Assembly (NCBI GenBank): GCA_911728435.2 | Contig: OU452201.1 | Location: 27,404,001 to 27,468,000, forward strand | DNA: 64,000 nt | Source of the DNA: Apoderus coryli | Taxonomy: Eukaryota; Arthropoda; Insecta; Coleoptera; Attelabidae | Reading direction: 5' to 3' | Shown: positions 42,552 to 53,761 of the stretch, one piece after another | How the letters are laid out: the number at the start of each line of letters is the position of its first letter | How positions within the stretch are numbered: the stretch's first letter is position 1 | Notes under the pieces: generated by a model | Told to the model about the DNA's origin: nothing | The model's database searches: none | Seen by the model: the letters and a program-made list of their open reading frames with translations, nothing else | Program-made: the position numbers and the translations under genes

Positions 42552-44093
42552 CCCATTAATCCCCAACGTTGCGTAAACGAAACATTTTTTAAATTTTTTT
42601 TTCCAATGTGCCAGTAAAAAAAATACTTTTTTGTTGCTACAATTTTTTCAAAATACAACAAAGACTTTACGTTTTAAGAAATATGTCGACAGAGTTAAGA
42701 TATTTATTTTGTGCGAATTTATGAACTCGCAACATTTTGAGATTTATCATTTCATATATTCGTCAATCTATTTGTCTGACACAGAAACGGATGAGATATT
42801 TCAAATTATGGATTTAGATTCCCATGATCTTTAGTAAAAAGGGCGTTATATGATATTTTACAAAACATGTATAGTTTTTGCATATCGGATCATTTTTCCT
42901 AATGTTGCGTATACGCAACGTTGGGAATTCCGGTAAGAAGGCGCCATAATGTCGCGCCCTTCGCTGACCCACAATTAGGTAGCATTTATTTTGTTTCTTA
43001 TATAATTTGTGTGTGATTCTTCTTAGTGAGTGTCAACAAAGATACTAAGTTATAATTATTGTGATTTAAAATTATATTATATATAAAATATAAAGTGAAG
43101 CTCTGGAAAATATTGACTTGAAGTAAGTGATAATTATGGTTCTGTTTGTTAATTTTTTTTTAAATAATTTGTTTGGTTATAATGATGTCTTGGAAAAACA
43201 GAATGCCTTAGTTATCTGCTGAGCTTTTAGCTATATTGGAGGAGGATGAGGATTTACTGCAGACTGATACCGTGGATGCAGTATATATTCCGCCACCCGT
43301 AGATGCACTTACAGACGAAGAGGAGCTTGACGAAAATATATGTGAAAACGTTGAAGATTTATCAGATGTTGCGGGGACCTACGAAATACACGCAAATTTG
43401 CCTGATACTTCTGAAGCCTTAGATGATGAATCTTTACCGTCAAATTCAAAAAAAGCAAAACTATGTGCAAAAAATATAAAAATGAAGTCGAAGAAAACTC
43501 TACCGAAGTGGAGAAAAGAGACCCTAATATATACAACAGGACCACATAATGAAGAAAATAATATCTTGGAACAAATTGAAAACAGAGTTTGTGGAAAAAG
43601 CCCTTTTGAAGTTTTTTCCTTGTACTTCAGTGACGAAGTTTGGGAAAAAATAATATATTATACTCGTAGAAGAAAATATGCTCACGACAATAATAGGCAT
43701 TCATTTGATATTGATAAAACAAGCCTAAAGCGATTTTTCGGCATACTCATTTTTTCGGGATACCATACGGTTACCAGCTACAAAACTCTATTGGTCAAAA
43801 GACAACAAAGCAAGAAGAAGATGCTGACAGTGTAAAAACAACACAATATACATGTGTGCTAAATTTAAGGTGCATCTTCACACAAACTGTTTTGAAATAT
43901 TTCACACTAAGTAGTAGTAGTATTTGTTTACCGTAAATCCCAATGTTGCGTATACGCAACATTTTTTTGTAAGAAAACTAAAAACTTGTATTTTTTTTTA
44001 ACCTGATAAACAGTTATTTGGACATAGGTTTAATAATAAAATAAACTAAAATTACCGAAATTGTTTGATTTTCCAAGCTTGGGAATTAATGGG
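42552..44093 (+). mobile_element. Internally deleted piggyBac element inside the intron
   Basis: TTAA at 42548-42551 and 44094-44097 flank inverted ends CCCATTAATCCCCAACGTTG and CCCATTAATTCCCAAGCTTG. TTAA duplication is the piggyBac signature. The 1.54-kb element keeps only the N-terminal part of a transposase. Two 16-bp perfect palindromes GTTGCGTATACGCAAC lie inside, at 42904-42919 and 43945-43960. Confidence 0.85.
43203..43835 (+). pseudogene. piggyBac transposase N-terminal fragment
   Basis: The ATG at 43203 is followed by a TAG at its third codon, then an open frame to 43835. The first 90 residues are acidic and disordered (LLAILEEDEDLLQ), then comes the start of the piggyBac fold (SPFEVFSLYFSDEVWEKIIYYT, LKRFFGILIFSGYHT). 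The frame is cut after SYKTL, just before the first catalytic Asp region, by the internal deletion. In a full element about 350 further residues would follow. Confidence 0.75.
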
Positions 44094-44423
44094 TTAATAC
44101 GTGGGCGTAAGAGGTAAGCTCACTTCACAGGTTCTCGGCCTTTTAACAGAAAAACTGACTTTTTGGACAAATTAGACATGGAACATCATATCATAACCAT
44201 ATTTTGTGTAACACATGTAGTTTTCGATATACAAGATCGATTTAAACACTTTTTGGACCCCTCTCGAAAAATTATTTTTTTTTGTTTCTGTAGTTAGTCA
44301 ACGCCTTAAATTTATGTGAAAATTAACCCTTATTTACAAATATTTCAAAAACTACTGCACCTAGGCAACCCGTATGTCATTTTTCTTGTCCTTTAGAGCG
44401 GCATTTATATATGTTAAAATATA

Positions 44424-44965
44424 CAGAGTGTCGCATCAAGAAAAAGCAGGTTTGGTCCGCTGCGCGTTTGTGAACTACCCTATGTAATTAAAAACATTTT
44501 TGGTTGTAGATCTCTTCAGGTCCTAAAATTTTGTAAAGGATTTTTTTGTCTATCGCTTATAGTTGAGCTAGCTATCTTCCGCCCACACACTAATGGGCCA
44601 CCCTGTATATTATATAACGCTTAATAGCTGTATATCTAGAAATATCAAATATCGAGAGCGTTATAGAAAGATTTAATGTAATGAGGTTAGTTTTTAAAAT
44701 GATATAAATCTAAGTATATAGGTTAAAAAAAAAATTTCATAGGTTTACACATTGTTTGTTTTGTTTATTAAGGCATCAAAACGGAAATTTTAATTGAATC
44801 TACTTAGAAGTTTGGTATATTAAAGACTAATAACATAATCGCGTAAGTTAACCCTATACCAAAATTACAGGGTGTGCAAAAATCCCCATAACAATAAATT
44901 TTTTAATAACGCTCTCGATCTTTGATATTTCTAAAAATAAAACTTTGTAAAAAGATGTACTAGTT
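44424..44965. repeat. MITE fragments in the intron
   Basis: TACAGAGTGTC at 44422, CACCCTGTA at 44598 and TACAGGGTGTG at 44867 are DD41D-like tips. 44630-44660 and 44910-44945 are inverted copies (ATATCAAATATCGAGAGCGT). These look like small non-autonomous Tc1/mariner relatives. Confidence 0.4.
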
Positions 44966-45107
44966 TTATCAGAATACTATCTTAAACTTACTAAGTACTT
45001 ATGTAAATAATATATTATTTTTTTTTCATTAATTGGTCGTGTTGATTTATACATAGGTGAAAGCATTAAGCTATGAAATATGCTAATGTGTTCTTTTGTT
45101 ATTTAGG

Positions 45108-47648
45108 AGACGCGGAGCTTCTACATTTATCGCCTGAAAAACTATACGAAAGAAAACGCGTGTGCAGTGTACATTTTGTCGAAAACGATTTTGTAAATCC
45201 GCAAAAAAGAAATAGACTTAATTACTTCGCGGTTCCGCAAAACTATAAAGAGACACTAGACTTGACTGAATCTTTAGTAGTTGTCCCACCATTGAAGACA
45301 TATAGTAATTCAAAAATAAATAATTCGCCACGTGATTCTTCAATGGTAGCTGTTGAGCTAAGTAGTTCAAACCAAACAACACACATGTCGCCACAACGGA
45401 ACACATACTTGGAAGCCATTTCAGATATGCCTACACCATCTCCAAGAACTAAAATGTTACGACGACGACGTGTTCTTTTTCCGAAAATTTCGACAAATTC
45501 CTCTGTATCACAATTTAAAAATCTTCTTTCCATACAAAAACGTCAATTGCGTAAGAAAAATTTGACGATTGCAAAACTGAGGCAACAGTTACGCATGCAA
45601 AGCAAAATGCGTGAAAGAAAAACAAGTGTTGATATGTTTAGTCTCAAATCAAAATATGCCGAAGCACTTGTTAATATGCAGATACACCACAAACCTGGTC
45701 GTCCCTGGACAGAAACTGAAAAGGACTTGAGTCGTTTGTCCTATTATAAATCCCCAAGCGCCTATAAATATTGGCGAAACAATTTAAAAATCTCTATGCC
45801 CAGTGTGTCCACTATTCGAGCCTGGATTAGTGACATTCCGTGCCTAGCTGGTTTTAATGAGGGTATTATTGAAGAACTTAAACGAAAAGTATCTACCATG
45901 GAAGAAAATGAAAAATATTGCACTCTAATTTTTGACGAAATTTCTATAAAAAAATACCTTCAATATTCGGCAAAATATGATAAAATCGAAGGTTTTCATG
46001 ACCACGGTGGGAACACAAGGAAAAACATGTTTGGTAGTCAAACAATGCTTTTTTGTTACGAGGAATATACAAAAATTGGAAATATCCGCTAGCATATTTT
46101 GTTTCTGCAACGGCAATGTCGGGCAAAGATCTTAGGCCTAATTTAGAAAATGCGTTAACAATTCTTTTAGATATTGGCCTAAAAGTTGTAGCCGTCGTTT
46201 GCGATCAAGGCAAAAACAACCAATCCGCAATGAAAGCTCTAGGGGTGACCAGAGATAAGCCGTTTTTTTATATTGGCCAATCAAAAATATTTTCAATATA
46301 CGATGCTTTACATTTGATAAAAAATTTTAGAAATAATTTTCTGCATAACAGGTATTTGTTTAAAAACAATTTAGTAAATTTTGATGACATAAGAAACGCA
46401 TATAGGATTGACCAAAATAGTACTTCAAGCAGAAGTATGATTAAAATTAGTGAAGCCCATCTTAACCCAGATAATTTCCAAAAAATGAGTTGTAAATTGG
46501 CTACTCAAGTATTTAGCAATTCTGTCGCCGCAGCTATAAGAACTGCAGTTAGTACTAATGAATTAGTGTCGCCGACTGCATTGCATACCGCAGATTTTAT
46601 TCAATTTGTTAATAATTTATTTGACACGTTAAATAGTAAAGAGCTCTTCGCGAAGAACCCATATGCTTCTGCCCTTTATAATGAAAGACCCATAATACAA
46701 GAAACTATGGAAGGCGCTATTGAAGTAGTGCTGACGTTAGCAAAAGAAGGCAAAGTTGGAGTGTATAGTAGACCTGATTGCTTCGATGGGATGATACAAT
46801 CTTTAAAAGCAGTTCTTGGGATTTATGAAGAAAATAAAAAATTTGGGTTTCACTACTTATTGACCAATAGATTAAACCAAGATCCAATAGAAAATAAATT
46901 CTCTTCATTTAGGCAACGTGGTGGTTATAATCCTAATCCCACAGTAAGAACGTTTCGAACTACATTTCGTTTATCGCTTAAGGTAAATCTTTTAAAACCT
47001 ACAAATATTTCATCGAATTGTGAAGACGATGAAGAAAGTACTACTCGTATATGTCCGTCATCTGATGTGATGGCTCCGTTTCAGCTTGCACAAGTTGAAG
47101 TCCGTACTATGCCAGATACATCATCACCGGCACCTTCTAGTATTTCAGTGAGTTGTGGCTCTGAAGTACCAAAAAGAACAAAAGTTACTTTACAGGATTG
47201 TTCTGACACTTACTTTGCAGGCTATTTAATCAATAAAACATTAAATAAATTTAATAATTGCACAAATTGTGCAACTCACCTAATTGATGCGTCAAACATA
47301 CTTGGGGATAAAAATCAATTATTAATTTTAAACAAGACATATCGTAATGTGTCAACTGGCTTGAAAAAACCAGTCCCTCGGTTAGTAGTTTTTGTGAAAA
47401 AATGTTTAGTTTACATACATAAAGTTTTAAATAATAGTCCACACAGAAATAATCTTTCTCAATATATAAAAGAAAAAATTTTAAGAAATTTTATTGCGAT
47501 ATTTCCCCCAGCATGTGAACATCATACCGCATATTTTATTGATTTAATGATTCGGACAAAAATATATAAGGAATGTATATGGAGAACATCTTTTTCAAAA
47601 AAAACTATTAGAAGAAAACGAAAGGTAGATATTCTACAAAATTTGTAA
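45108..47648 (+). CDS. THAP/P-element-like transposase, exon 2 with one frameshift
   Basis: The acceptor TTATTTAG precedes GAGACGCGG. The exon completes the THAP finger (Cys67-x2-His70 in VCSVHF, then AVP near residue 90), passes a linker and a coiled coil (about 150-200), and enters the P-element transposase domain: LIFDEISIKKYLQYS (first acidic residue), VVCDQGKNNQSAMKALGV (second), DALHLIKNFRNNF, and NQDPIENKFSSFRQRGG with the catalytic Glu. The end is Cys-poor and basic (SFSKKTIRRKRK). The only break is a one-base slip in a run of six T at 46049-46054: the first frame stops at 46090, and the second runs on to 47648. Otherwise about 890 codons are open, in the P-transposase and THAP9 size range. 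A recently inactivated element, a domesticated gene, or an assembly error in the T run are all possible. Confidence 0.85.
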
Positions 47649-49121
47649 TATTTCTGCATTTTGTTTTTAAATTCATTTTTTGTCTTTAACGATCAATACA
47701 TCTTTTAATGATATTTAGCATTCTCTAAATATTTACAAACGAGTCTTTGTGTTTTTTTCAATTTAGAGTAATATGTATTTTGAACTTTCCGATGGAAATT
47801 ATTGGTTACTTCCCGGACCCAGGGAAAGTATTTCTAAAATATATGACCCGCGTAACGAAACAGAAATTTAATTTATTCCAATAAACTAACCTAACAAACT
47901 AACTACTTTATTCAAAAATTAGAAATTAAAAAAATAGGTCTAGGCAAGTGTCAAAACAAAACACTCCAAAATGTATGGGGAATCTAAAAATATAATAATA
48001 TAGATAAAATTGGTATCAACTTCCGGTATTACCGGACGTCGCACAATTATAACAATATTTTATAGACTGATAATTAGATGACTAACTAACATTTTGAAAA
48101 CAATTTTTTCCAAAACTTCTAATGTACCAACGACCAGTAATCACCCTATCTGTCCTATGTAAAATAAAAATTTGTCGTTTATTATTTAAACTATCTGTGT
48201 TATCCAATAAATTATTCTTACTGAAAAATGTTTCTTATAATATTTTGGCTATACTTATAGCCTGCAAAATAATTGTCAGCACGCAGTCTTACAAAGTAAT
48301 CTTAAAAGAATGAGGTTGAATCTCTAAATGTTTCGCACTAAAACTACTACTGCAGTAGGAGTTGAATTTGAGGTTGCAATAATTGATCTGAGTGTTATGA
48401 GGTCATTGCTGCTTCACAATTGGAAGATGATAGTGGTTTTAAAAGATTTGCTACTCTTCAAGATATTCGAAATGGTGATCTGAAATGTATAGCAGTTGGA
48501 TTACCATTGTATCCATCTCTAATATATATAATATATGTAAACTTATTTTCGATTGGATATTGGTTAAGTCATTAAAATTTGTAGCCCAATTTTTCTTAAT
48601 CCTCATACAAACACAAAATTGATTCCATCTTCCATTTTTTTTAGTAGATTTTCGAAGTAATTGCACAAGTGCATCAAAATTACCGATAATTTTACATGAC
48701 AGCGTTTGAATGTAGTTTTTCCAAGACAACACGCTCGAATGCAAAATTATCTGGTTATTTTGATGCACGAGTGTAATTCGGGGGAATATTTCCCGAATAC
48801 TGTCGCCACACGTATTGTCTGTTGTGTTTGGTGTTCTTTGGTTCGCTTTCCATCACTTTATTTTCTATAATTCCCAATGAATCACATCCGAATCGAGACA
48901 TTTTTAAAAATATTTTTTGACTTTACTTGTCAAACTGATTTTATTATTAATTATCATGGATTCACAATGAGATTACCGTGGATACGTAAACAATGCAATC
49001 AAAGATTAATCTTTGATGCAATTATCGCAGTGCTCTTTCGGTTTCTACAGTGCAGTTACCGCTGTAATCAATCGATAATTGCACTGCTCTCATAGGATTT
49101 TTTACACATGAGGGAAATATT
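47649..49121. other. Spacer with repeat fragments
   Basis: 47810-47940 matches, inverted, the tail of the SINE-like repeat at 11640-11790 (GGGAAAGT, TAACGAAACAGAAATTTAAT). 47990-48060 resembles the palindrome's inner arm. The rest is non-coding. Confidence 0.4.
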
Positions 49122-49345
49122 CAAAAAAATCAGTTGTGTCGCCCCAAAACTTTCTCGACAAGATATAATGTAATCAAAAATATAGGCATGACCTGCGTAA
49201 CGAAACAGAATTTTAATAATTATTATTATTATAATTGTATTATATTAATTATTTCCAATAAACTAATGTAACAAACTAACTACTTTATTAAAAAATTAGA
49301 AAACAAAATATTGGCAGAACTGGGACTCGAACCCATGACGGTGCC
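49122..49345 (-). repeat. SINE-like repeat, copy 2
   Basis: The reverse complement runs from the tRNA-like CATGGGTTCGAGTCCCAG through CTGTTTCGTTACGCAGGTCA to GTTTTGGGGCGACACAACTG, matching 11600-11812. The left half of the full repeat is absent. Confidence 0.6.
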
Positions 49346-49989
49346 TAATAATAATAATAAGGTACACACAGCTTAAAGTAGGAACCGTTACTTGCCGAGT
49401 TTTATTTAGAGGCAACTTTCTGCAAAAGTGTTCACTTTAGACCCATAAAATGATATTACTTTTATAAGGAAAAAATTTACAGGGAATAGAACATACGAAA
49501 GGATTTTTGCTATATAATTCTTTACTATTTAGGGTATCAAATAAATTATTGATAAATTCCACGTAATTTGCTGTGTCTGATGCAGTTTCCGATTCGAACT
49601 CGGAGTATAAAGTGTGGAAACCCCTGTATATCCGAAAATAATCGTTATTTTGAAAAAATGTTTAAAGAAAAGTTATTGGGTATAATTTCTGGCACAACCT
49701 CCTGATGTTCAATTTTTTATAGCGTTAACAGCTTTGTTGCTATGGCAACCAACTTTGTTTTTTTAAATGACATGGTATATTTTTCTTTTCATTTTTAGGT
49801 AGACAATTTATTTCTGGATACGACGATCTTAAATTTTTATAGGGTTACATTGGAAAATAATTGAGGAAAACTGTTTTATAAAACAATCATGTTCTTCGTT
49901 TACAGTTCATTAAAACTAAATTTTTATAAGACTTGCCATGGAAAACATTGTAGCTGTCAATTGAAAATACTTGTAAAATAAAATACGAA

Positions 49990-50240
49990 CAAATAAAAAT
50001 TTAATTCAAAAAACCACTAGAAAGAAAATGGAATCCAACAACCTAATATTAAAAACTAGTCCAACATATGTTGAAAATGTTGTCCGTTGATATTTGCGCA
50101 CAATTGGAGTCTCCTTTCAAATGAATTTCTTACTTTTACTGACATGACAGGTAATATTCTTCTAGATTCTCCAATAACTTTATACCTATTCTGTTTTTAA
50201 TAATTTCACCACAGATCTTTGAGAAATATCGAAATTATTA
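49990..50240 (-). pseudogene. Transposase C-terminal remnant (DD41D-like)
   Basis: Minus strand 50200-50060 reads VIGESRRILPVMSVKVRNSF, then ERRLQLCANINGQHFQHMLD and a stop. The closing pattern of basic residues, Cys, NG.HFQH is the usual C-terminus of this transposase group. Immediately upstream is VVKLLKTE and a stop, so most of the gene is deleted. Confidence 0.5.
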
Positions 50241-50689
50241 TCGGAGTCAAAAAAATTTATTAACAAAATTTATATGTTTTTTATGTTATTCGGTAATGAA
50301 AAATATATGTTTCCATTAAGAAAAAAACGAGTTGACCTTGAGATAACCTTGAAACGGTTGACAAACTCGCCAATGGGTGCCACCATTGTTTTTCCCCCAC
50401 AATAGCAAACATCTTTTATTTGAACTTGTATAACATGTATAATATGTAATTTAAATCCATTGATATGCTCTTTGTACAATATATTTTTGAAGAGTTAACA
50501 TGAAAACATGGCTTTTCCACTGATACACCCAAGTTTTTAAGGCTGATTGGTTTTTCATTGATCGCATATAATAGCAACCATTTTTAATCCGCATTCTATA
50601 AGAATTTTTATAGCCGCCTCTAAAATATACTTTAAATAAACATGATTAATAGTAATGAATTGCTTGCTACATAATGTAACAAGACAATA

Positions 50690-50967
50690 AGTTATGTTGG
50701 AAATTTGTTTCACACTACCATGCTTTCACCAGACGGGCAGTTTCGTTGATTCACAATTCATCAGTGGTGATCGGCAGGCAGTGTGACCCAAATATTCAAC
50801 ATTTACGAAGAGCTTATACTAGCATGAGAGATGAATGACATATCATAATTACAGGTAGTGTAAGCTCTTTGTAAATGTTGGAAATTTCGGTCACACTGGG
50901 TTGTGGATCAACGAAACTGCCCGCCTGATGAAAGTGTGGTAGTGTGAAACAAATTTCCAACATAACT
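50690..50967. mobile_element. 278-bp MITE with TA duplication
   Basis: The ends AGTTATGTTGGAAATTTG and CAAATTTCCAACATAACT are perfect inverted repeats, flanked by TA at 50688-50689 and 50968-50969. Similarity extends about 70 bp inward (ACTACCA, GGGCAGTTTCGTTGAT). Non-coding. Confidence 0.8.
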
Positions 50968-50994
50968 TAAAAAGTCATGTATGTATGTAACAAG

Positions 50995-51130
50995 CCATTC
51001 ATTAATAAAGCTTCCCGTCAGGGAATATCTTGTGTTGGCAATAGGATATAATCAGTTGTTACTTCTCGTCCGGCCATCGTCTATCAACTTTCTCTCACCG
51101 GGCATATTGCCTGCTCACACTAGATGTCTG
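50995..51130 (+). repeat. Dispersed repeat D, copy 2
   Basis: GTGTTGGCAATAGGATATAA and CATATTGCCTGCTCACACTA match 33775-33845. The start (CTTCCCGTCAGGGAATA) resembles the inverted segment at 31800-31850. Confidence 0.5.
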
Positions 51131-52918
51131 CGTAAAATTAAATGTATCCGTTTGGTGGGTAGTTTTGATTACAATAAGTCGGTGCCAAGCCCAAGCTCGA
51201 AACAAAATAAATCTATATTTACCTACTACCTATTTGGCTTGGTACCGACTATTATGTGCATTGTTGTCTTTTGAATGATATTTGTATTTTGTTATTTTTC
51301 GTATTTTTTATTAGTTCTTTTGACAGCTCTGGTGTCATCAATACACCTGTATCCCGAATTGCACCAAATTGCGATGCTATTGAACAAGCATATAATCCTA
51401 AATATAATATTATTTTTGAACTTTGAATGTACATATGAAATTTGTATCTTAAAATTAGTCAAAGAATCACCCTTTAAAGTTTGTACAAGTACTTATGCAA
51501 CACCCTGTATACATAGATACTTTGATTTGCAATTTGCAAATCTGTTAAACTAGGTAATGCTGTTTTTTTTATTTACTTTCAAATATGGTGTTATGTAATT
51601 GTATTCAAATTAAATGTTTGGGGATGATATTTACGAGTTTTATTTTTTTATATAGAGAAACTGTTATTCAGTTTTTAAGGATCAATCTGAAGCAGACGAT
51701 TGTACTTGTTAAAACATGAAAAAAGTTATTGTCGTGATACTTTTAACACCCTGTTGGTGGGTTTTTAAAGCTTTTTACGAAACGTGTTAACAATACAATC
51801 TACATAAATCGTTATTTTTTTAAAGTTTTATGATCATTGCACAAAAACCAATATTAGGGAGACTGTAAGTTTTTTTTCAATTCGGCGTTGCAGAATTTGA
51901 ACCTAATTGTGATAATTGTGTTATTTTACTTTTTTGAGTAAATTAATTCGGTTATAATCGATGAGTAGAATCTTTGGAGTAAAATACATTTCACAAAAAC
52001 CCTGAACCATGTTTCTCAATAGATTTAAATTTTCATTAAAAACAGATTAAAAATTCTAATTTTTTACATCCTGCATTTCGAAACCGTATTTTTTTAAATA
52101 ATTATTGTCATGCTGGAAATTTCAAACCTTATTTACTTCAGCAACTTGTAAAAAGCACAGCCTTTTTAATATTAACATTTCTTAAAATCGATAATACGCG
52201 ATAACGATGACTTTCTATCAATATCACAGAAGGATACATTTATTACGTATATAATTTGTTAGATTTTACATCTCCGAATTGAAACACACGCAAAAAATGT
52301 GCATAAAAAAGTTAGGGTAGCATTTCACGCCTGTATGAGTCTGAGATTTATTTTTTCATAATGTTAACAAGTTGAATCTGCTGTTTGAGTTTGATCCTTA
52401 AAACTGAATCAGATAATAAGCGGAAGTCCTATCTATAACGCCAAATTTCGTTAATTTAAATATAACTTTTTGATGCATCCTTATATCCGAAATTTAAAAT
52501 TAAATGACTAAAATAATATTATTTTAGTCATTTAAAATTATTGTCTAAAACATTTAATGAACCAGCCCTGTATATTTATACTATTATAGTAATTTCTTTT
52601 ATTTTCGTCCATACACATTAATCTTTGCGTAGATAGGTGTACGTATACCATATAATTTTATATTAACCGACAAAAAACACTGCTGCACAGTAGAACATAT
52701 ATGATACCTATAATATAAAAACAAACTCCCACCTCGTAGGGGAAAGTATACTCGTCCTTGTCTAACATTGCCCATATGATTATTTTATTTCAACAGAATA
52801 CATATAACACCATCTACAATTTCCATAATTTCCATGGTTACATGTTTTTCTAATAGATGTAGCTCGTGTCGAGACAGTTTCAATTTTTGTTTTCTTTCCC
52901 ATATACGCTGACTATCTA
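51131..52918. other. Intergenic, nothing recognised
   Basis: A few ORFs of up to 97 codons have no motif and chance-like composition. AT-rich throughout. Confidence 0.4.
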
Positions 52919-53107
52919 TTGTGTAGATTAATCTTTGACGAAACTAAAGAAACGCTACAAAGAAAACGGGACGAACTTGAAATATCATCAAAGCAGTATC
53001 GTAGATTAAAACGATACGATTTGTTCACAGTTGGCGAAAAAGATAAACTAGTTAACAAAGAATATTTGAAAACTGGAAATTTCAAACGTGCTAAGTGCCA
53101 AAAATAA
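52919..53107 (+). CDS. Unidentified exon-like ORF
   Basis: A 62-codon charged frame (IFDETKETLQRKRDELEISS, KRYDLFTVGEKDKLVNKEYL) that ends at TAA. It is preceded by CTATCTATTGTGTAG, which could be a splice acceptor. The 40 bp across that point recur inverted at about 40980-41015 beside the mariner, so it is part of a repeat. Family unknown; possibly the end of a transposon ORF. Confidence 0.3.
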   Translation: MCRLIFDETKETLQRKRDELEISSKQYRRLKRYDLFTVGEKDKLVNKEYLKTGNFKRAKCQK

Positions 53108-53177
53108 AAATTGAGATATTTAAGATACACTTTTTAAATACCTCATGTTTGCATAAATCGCACTACAAAAAAATCCC

Positions 53178-53600
53178 GATGGCAGCCAGTCGGAAAAGTA
53201 GATTTTTGATTGATGTATTTTTTATTTATACTTAGTCTACCACTGACACCCACTATTAATAAACAAATAATGGAATATTCTGACATTCGCCAAATATAAC
53301 CAAAGTGTCATATTGACAGTTATTTTAACTGAAATACCCATTATACTATAATACATACGTAAGTACGGTCTTATTGTTATTTCACAGGTGTTTATTTGTC
53401 AAAATAATTACAGGTATAGCGGGTGATGATATTTTTTTTATTTTTTGTTACTTTATATTGACTTACATTTACTTAAATATGTCAGCGATGAAAAAACTCT
53501 CCAAATAAATATTGTAGAGATTTAAGTGCTCTATCATTTGATATGTAACATCGGTATTTTCCATTAACAACGAAAAAAATATGATTTTTTTAAAACTTTG
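53178..53600 (+). repeat. 5' region of a DD41D element, copy 2
   Basis: Matches 31378-31770 closely over about 400 bp, starting GATGGCAGCCAGTCGGAAAA. Contains YVSDEKTLQINIVEI, a possible transposase N-terminus, followed by a stop. Confidence 0.65.
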
Positions 53601-53761
53601 ACAGGCCGCCATTCTGAAATTAGCTCTCCGATTTCAATCGCCAACGAACTCACGCGATTCCATGACCTAGCCGATTTTTTAACCAAATTTTGTTTCGATT
53701 GGTCAAAAAATGCGGCCTAGAACGTGACGCAAAGTTTCTATATCCCATATATATATATATA

